A DNA stretch of 64,000 nucleotides. Source: Hysterium pulicare CBS 123377 (taxonomy: Eukaryota > Ascomycota > Dothideomycetes > Hysteriales > Hysteriaceae). The stretch covers positions 104,585-168,584 of the forward strand of contig AJFK01000038.1 of assembly GCA_000467715.1 (NCBI GenBank). Direction: 5' to 3'. The notes beneath the pieces were generated by a model that ran no database searches, had not been told where the DNA came from, and saw only the letters and a program-made list of their open reading frames with translations. Positions 60,304 to 64,000 of the stretch are shown piece after piece. How positions within the stretch are numbered: the stretch's first letter is position 1; each line of letters starts with the position of its first letter. The translations under genes were made by a program, and so were the position numbers.

Positions 60304-60987
60304 TTAGCCACCATTACACTTGGTGCATGCTTCGTGTTGGCAATTATCCACTCTTCTCGTAAACTTGTGGAACATTGCGCTAACCCCAAGAGCGCAAATA
60401 ATGCACCAGGGCAAGATGGAGAGTAGCATTGTGTGAAGTTCGCATCTGGTGCCAACTCCCACTGCAACACCAAATGTTATTCCGCCAAGGAGGAACCGAT
60501 CCTGATTTTTGTTCCCGCCATTGAGATGATAGAGGGAAGTCGCGGACGCCGTGAAGGCGACACATGATGAAATCCCATGGCCAAGGGTCGTAGATAGCAG
60601 AGAGTTTATAGGGGTTGTCTCGTTAGACATCACTCCAGAATGTCCAGATGAAGCGGTTCTCTGGTACATTAAGTGTCTTTCATACTCATATGCTCCGAAG
60701 GCTGAAGCGAGACCTCCCAACGTTATAGTGGCATTGAGCAGGCCATGGGGTCGGCTGGGATCCGTGGTAGTCCCATACACATCCTCCACTTTGGTGTCCC
60801 CGTGAGGTTTGTCCGCTTTGCGATCCTTGCCGCAAAAACTGCAGCTCTGATGACCACATTCAGAGCATACGGAGCAACCAGATTGAATATTAGGACCATC
60901 GCCGCAATTGCAGCAGTACCACCTTGTAGGGCTGTATATCGTTAACTAAGAGCTTTTGCATACTTCAAACACTTCTTACTTCAGCAT
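60304..60987 (-). CDS. Zinc-ribbon protein with C-terminal membrane segments
   Basis: Exon 1 is only 8 nt (60987-60980, ATGCTGAA), spliced over 48 bp to 60931-60304; the total is 211 residues. The N-terminus RWYCCNCGDGPN, followed by CSVCSECGHQSCSFCGK, holds two or more CxxC pairs and resembles fungal WYC..C zinc-ribbon proteins. The C-terminal half has three hydrophobic stretches (NATITLGGLASAFGAY, FLLGGITFGVAVGVG, MLLSILPWCIICALGVSAMF), probably membrane helices. The stretch between is Ser/Thr-rich. The 8-nt exon is inferred because it supplies the only nearby ATG with a good GTAAGA donor, and the splice restores the Cys motif frame. It diverges from the next gene by about 105 bp. Function unknown. 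Confidence 0.65.
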
Positions 60988-61092
60988 AATTCCTCAATGT
61001 CCGCGTGCGTGAAGAAGGTGGCGTGTGATTGAGATATGTCTAGAGCACTGTAGACCTTTCTTGTAGAAGGTAAAGGATTGAGTCTCTGGCTT

Positions 61093-62631
61093 ATGGAAGT
61101 TTTGAGGTTGGAACCGATGTCGAGGTTTTGCGCTAGGATTGAGACCGACGAGAGTGAAGGTAAAGAGCTTGCCAGCGTAGTCGAGGAAGGAACTCGAACA
61201 ATGACTTCCTTAGGAGTCTGCCTTTCGAAGAGACTTGTCGGCAAGGCTGAGGCTGTGCATGCAGCTGTCCGCATTTGGATAGCCTTGCAGGCCGGTCGAA
61301 TCGTTACCACCGCATACCATCAATTCTTCGCCCGAGTTCGACCTGAAGAGTCTGCCTTGCATACTGTTTGCCCTGTACTGCATCTTATGGGAGCCTTGAC
61401 CGGTTTTGGGCGTTTTGGGAAATCCGAGGATGGAGGGCTGTGCAAGATGGTCAAATGTTTCCGACCATCAACTGCTTTCCAGATTCACCTTCTACACTCA
61501 AGATCTCGCAGATGTTTCCCCTCTAGAGTGACTGTTGATAATTTCAATCGTCGCTTTAAGCTCGTGCTCACTGCTGCCCTCACCTTCAACTTCGTTCACC
61601 TAGCGATTCTGCAGCAGCGTCATAGAGATGAGTGAGTCGTGGCCATACCTGAAGGGCTTGAGTATCACTCACAGATCATGTTAGAGCCAACAGATATAAC
61701 CAAAGACCTTATCGGAGACCAGGAAATCTCCGAATTTAATATTCGGCGAACAGTTCCGCAAGCTCGAAAAAAGACGGCACGGAACGCATTCATCGTGGCC
61801 TCCGAAGAAGAGCCCAAGTATGGAGAAAATGGCTATGCGATAGATGCCTCCTCGTGTTGGTCTGTCCTGTGCATCTGGTTTCAAGAAAGCCTGCGTGGTC
61901 TTGGTTCTGTCTCCAGCTTCGTTATTGCTCCGATGCGTGAATGTGTTAATACCTTCCATCATGGTCGCTTTCCAAGCATGAGATATCCATCTCATGCATT
62001 AGTGGTACTTTTGTCTCTACAATTGTTCCCTATAGTTACGGCGCTCGACATTAACGAGAGTGCTGTAGCACCACTTCACCCGCGGATCCATATCCCGAGA
62101 GTGTTAGTTGGTGCAGTAGCCGGCATTATCCTAATCGCTGGTGGCCATATCCGTGGAGCTGTGAAGACATTGCTCGCGCCCGTAATGGGAGTTACGAGTG
62201 TCTTGTGGGTCATGGTGCGGAATGACCAAACAATCAAACCAGGATTTTCGTGGATGTTGGTTGATTATTTCCATCTAGGACACTGAATATTCGCTGATTG
62301 ATATCGTAGAATATTTGGAATGTGGTCTGTATTGGCTTTGACGTACCTTTCCGTTCAGCACCACCGTGTTCGACATGAGAATCTGTAAGCAGCCTTTGTT
62401 CATTGATCCATGGTTTCGACACTGACATAGGATAGTTACATCTTGTTGACTATTGGGGTCGCAGGCATATGCACCTGCGTCATGGCGTCAGTCCAAAAGT
62501 CATCCATTGGAAATGGTCTTGGGACTGCCATACCTCCCTGCGTGAGCTTTGCTGTCTATGCCGTTGCTTTCTTTTTCCCAGATAAGAAGCGACAAGGGTG
62601 CATTGATGTTCAAGGCGAAGCAGCCGTTTGA
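61093..62631 (+). CDS. Putative membrane protein frame with one in-frame TGA
   Basis: From the ATG at 61093 one reading frame stays open to 62286 except for a single TGA at 61633-61635. The upstream part (180 codons) is charged and ends in RRRFKLVLTAAL-like hydrophobic sequence. The downstream part, from the ATG at 61678, has three hydrophobic segments (HALVVLLSLQLFPIVTA, RVLVGAVAGIILIAG, TLLAPVMGVTSVLWVM). A further exon probably joins through a poorly defined junction near 62.26-62.31 kb to sequence ending at 62631, whose last donor GTAAGC and acceptor ATAG leave YILLTIGVAGIC in frame. I do not recognise the family. It may be one gene carrying a nonsense codon or two adjacent genes. Confidence 0.4.
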
Positions 62632-64000
62632 GCTGTAAGAGGTAAGTTACATCGGCGTCAAATGGATTTGACGACCAGGGAAGCCGGTTTCTCTGGATGT
62701 AGAGTATCAGCTGCTCTACATCCATTACGGGTGTCCGAAAGGCCAGGAAACTTGTATGACGGAATGAAGCGCGAGGTAAACGGTCTCATTGCGTTTTCTC
62801 ACATCTTTCCTTTTTGGGTGTGTTCTTCATTTCTTTTTTGCTACGCTTGGAGTCTTGGCTGAAAATCGGCCGTCCTTACTTTCCCACTTCATTCTTTGAA
62901 CTTAGGGAGGAAAACTAAAGGAAAAATAAGTTCACTATATCTTGATTACCTTTCATAGGCCGATTCGACATGTCATTTCCCCGAAAAGCAGAAATGGTCG
63001 CAAATAGTCGCCGTACGAGTCACTTAATATAACAGAAGAAGTCGTTCTGAACAACATCAAACATCTCCCCAACGAGGTTTCTCCTCTTTGTGTCGATGTC
63101 GTTCAGTACAAATGTACCAAATTGTTCATGACAATTATCAGGTCCCTGCCTTCCAGCTTCCCAAGCTCTTTTCCCAAGCGACTTATGTATGACCACGGTG
63201 ATGATCCCTACGTTAAGTGAAAATGACGCACGTCAGATATGCAAGGACGTGAAAAAAACAAGCCGGAGTATGAATGCAAGATATATACACGAAATATAAA
63301 CCAAGGCTGCTAATTCGGGAGTTAAAGCGCCCTAGTCGGTCTTCGAAGATGAGTCGTGAGGAAGAAAACGAAGCAGAAGATGGCGATGCCGAGTATGAGA
63401 CATAAGGGGCGGGCTATGAAGCTTAGCATGCAATCGGGGGAAGTATGCTAGGTATTTGATTCCCTGGCTGATGGGTCGATTCAAGTCGTTTGAAATGCGG
63501 CCCGGCCGGGTAATCAGTAGTTCTTAAGAGAGCAAAGACTTGGCAGTAGCTGGCATTCTAGCTGCGGCGATCCAGAGGATATCGGCTAAAAAAGAGGGTA
63601 ATCGCGTTGGAACTCAGTGGAGGCATCGACTATGTTTCTCATGATGGCTTTCGACCGCGAGAAAGTCATGAAGAAACGCAGTTTGATGAGATTGAAGAAC
63701 GGTCAGGGAGAAGTTGGTTTATAGTTAGATTGTGAGGTGCGAAACAGACGAAGGAGATAGGCCTCTCTTGCATAGCCTTGCGGCCTTCTGCTTTGGCGGG
63801 GTCATCCTTGACTCCTAGAACCATGGCATCTAAGGAACGCGAGGATGAATAACAGCCTGCTGTATTCATCGTCGTACAAGCAGATTTCAGTATTGGGAAT
63901 GCGAAGTGTAGGATAGGACGTCTAAGGTTGATATGGGGATCGGCAAACGGTTTTTCATCGGCTCATAGAATACGGGAAACACTATGGACCTCCCCCCCAA
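62632..64000. other. Window end, no gene recognised
   Basis: Open frames here are short and lack motifs. The stretch is somewhat AT-rich around 62.9-63.1 kb. I see no gene or repeat I can support. Confidence 0.4.

Noticed and set aside
59895-60473. Minus-strand open frame overlapping the zinc-ribbon gene's end
   Set aside because: It lies in another phase of the zinc-ribbon gene for much of its length and has no motif.
60981-61310. Minus-strand open frame opposite the TGA-interrupted frame
   Set aside because: It ends in a stop before the zinc-ribbon exon and cannot be spliced to it in frame; Ser/Thr-rich without motif.
61632-61673. Intron removing the in-frame TGA
   Set aside because: A GTGAGT donor is present, but no acceptor restores the frame without a new stop.
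63666-63869. Short minus-strand open frame near the window end
   Set aside because: No motif, and nothing in its surroundings supports a gene.

Overview
This window is nuclear DNA of a filamentous ascomycete (Pezizomycotina). The genes carry many short introns (about 47-150 nt) with GT...AG ends and CTAAC/CTGAC-like branch sites. They include a 375-residue actin split into six coding exons, a Dhr1-type DEAH helicase, Gyp7, Mso1 and Fes1, plus lineage-typical families (HET domain, STAND N-terminal/ankyrin, DUF3632, DUF7730, CorA-like, wax-synthase-like acyltransferase). The gene mix suggests Leotiomycetes, but that is an impression, not a proof. I saw no tRNA, rRNA, CRISPR array or intact transposon. 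Start codons and splice sites below were chosen by hand from reading frame, consensus splice sites and family similarity recalled from memory; no search was run.

Region 1 (0.9-31 kb) is mostly conserved 'core' genome. It holds an alpha/beta-hydrolase, an amidase, a stand-alone alanyl-tRNA editing (AlaX-like) protein, a DUF7730 protein, a triple-AAA CbxX/CfxQ-type ATPase, the Sec1-binding protein Mso1, the Rab GAP Gyp7, a secreted GH5 mannanase, the rRNA-processing helicase Dhr1, the proteasome-assembly chaperone PAC3, actin, the Hsp70 exchange factor Fes1 and a major-facilitator transporter. Several are arranged as divergent pairs sharing promoters: AAA ATPase/Mso1, Dhr1/PAC3 and actin/Fes1.

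Region 2 (31-56.5 kb) is accessory in character. After an HMG-box protein come a HET-domain protein, an AT-rich gene-poor gap, a small orphan ORF, a fungal STAND-N-terminal/ankyrin protein, a decayed tandem paralogue of that protein, a long kinase-von Willebrand A protein whose 5' half is broken, a CorA-like membrane protein, a small orphan, a DUF3632 protein with a damaged start, and an F-box protein with an apparent frameshift. These families are typical of fungal nonself-recognition and fast-evolving repertoires. The number of broken frames in one 20-kb stretch is the most notable property of the window.

Region 3 (56.5-64 kb) holds a wax-synthase-like membrane acyltransferase, the remnant of a BED-type zinc-finger gene with an internal stop, a zinc-ribbon membrane protein beginning with an 8-nt exon, and a divergently placed membrane-protein reading frame interrupted by one in-frame TGA. 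The last 1.4 kb shows no gene I can support.
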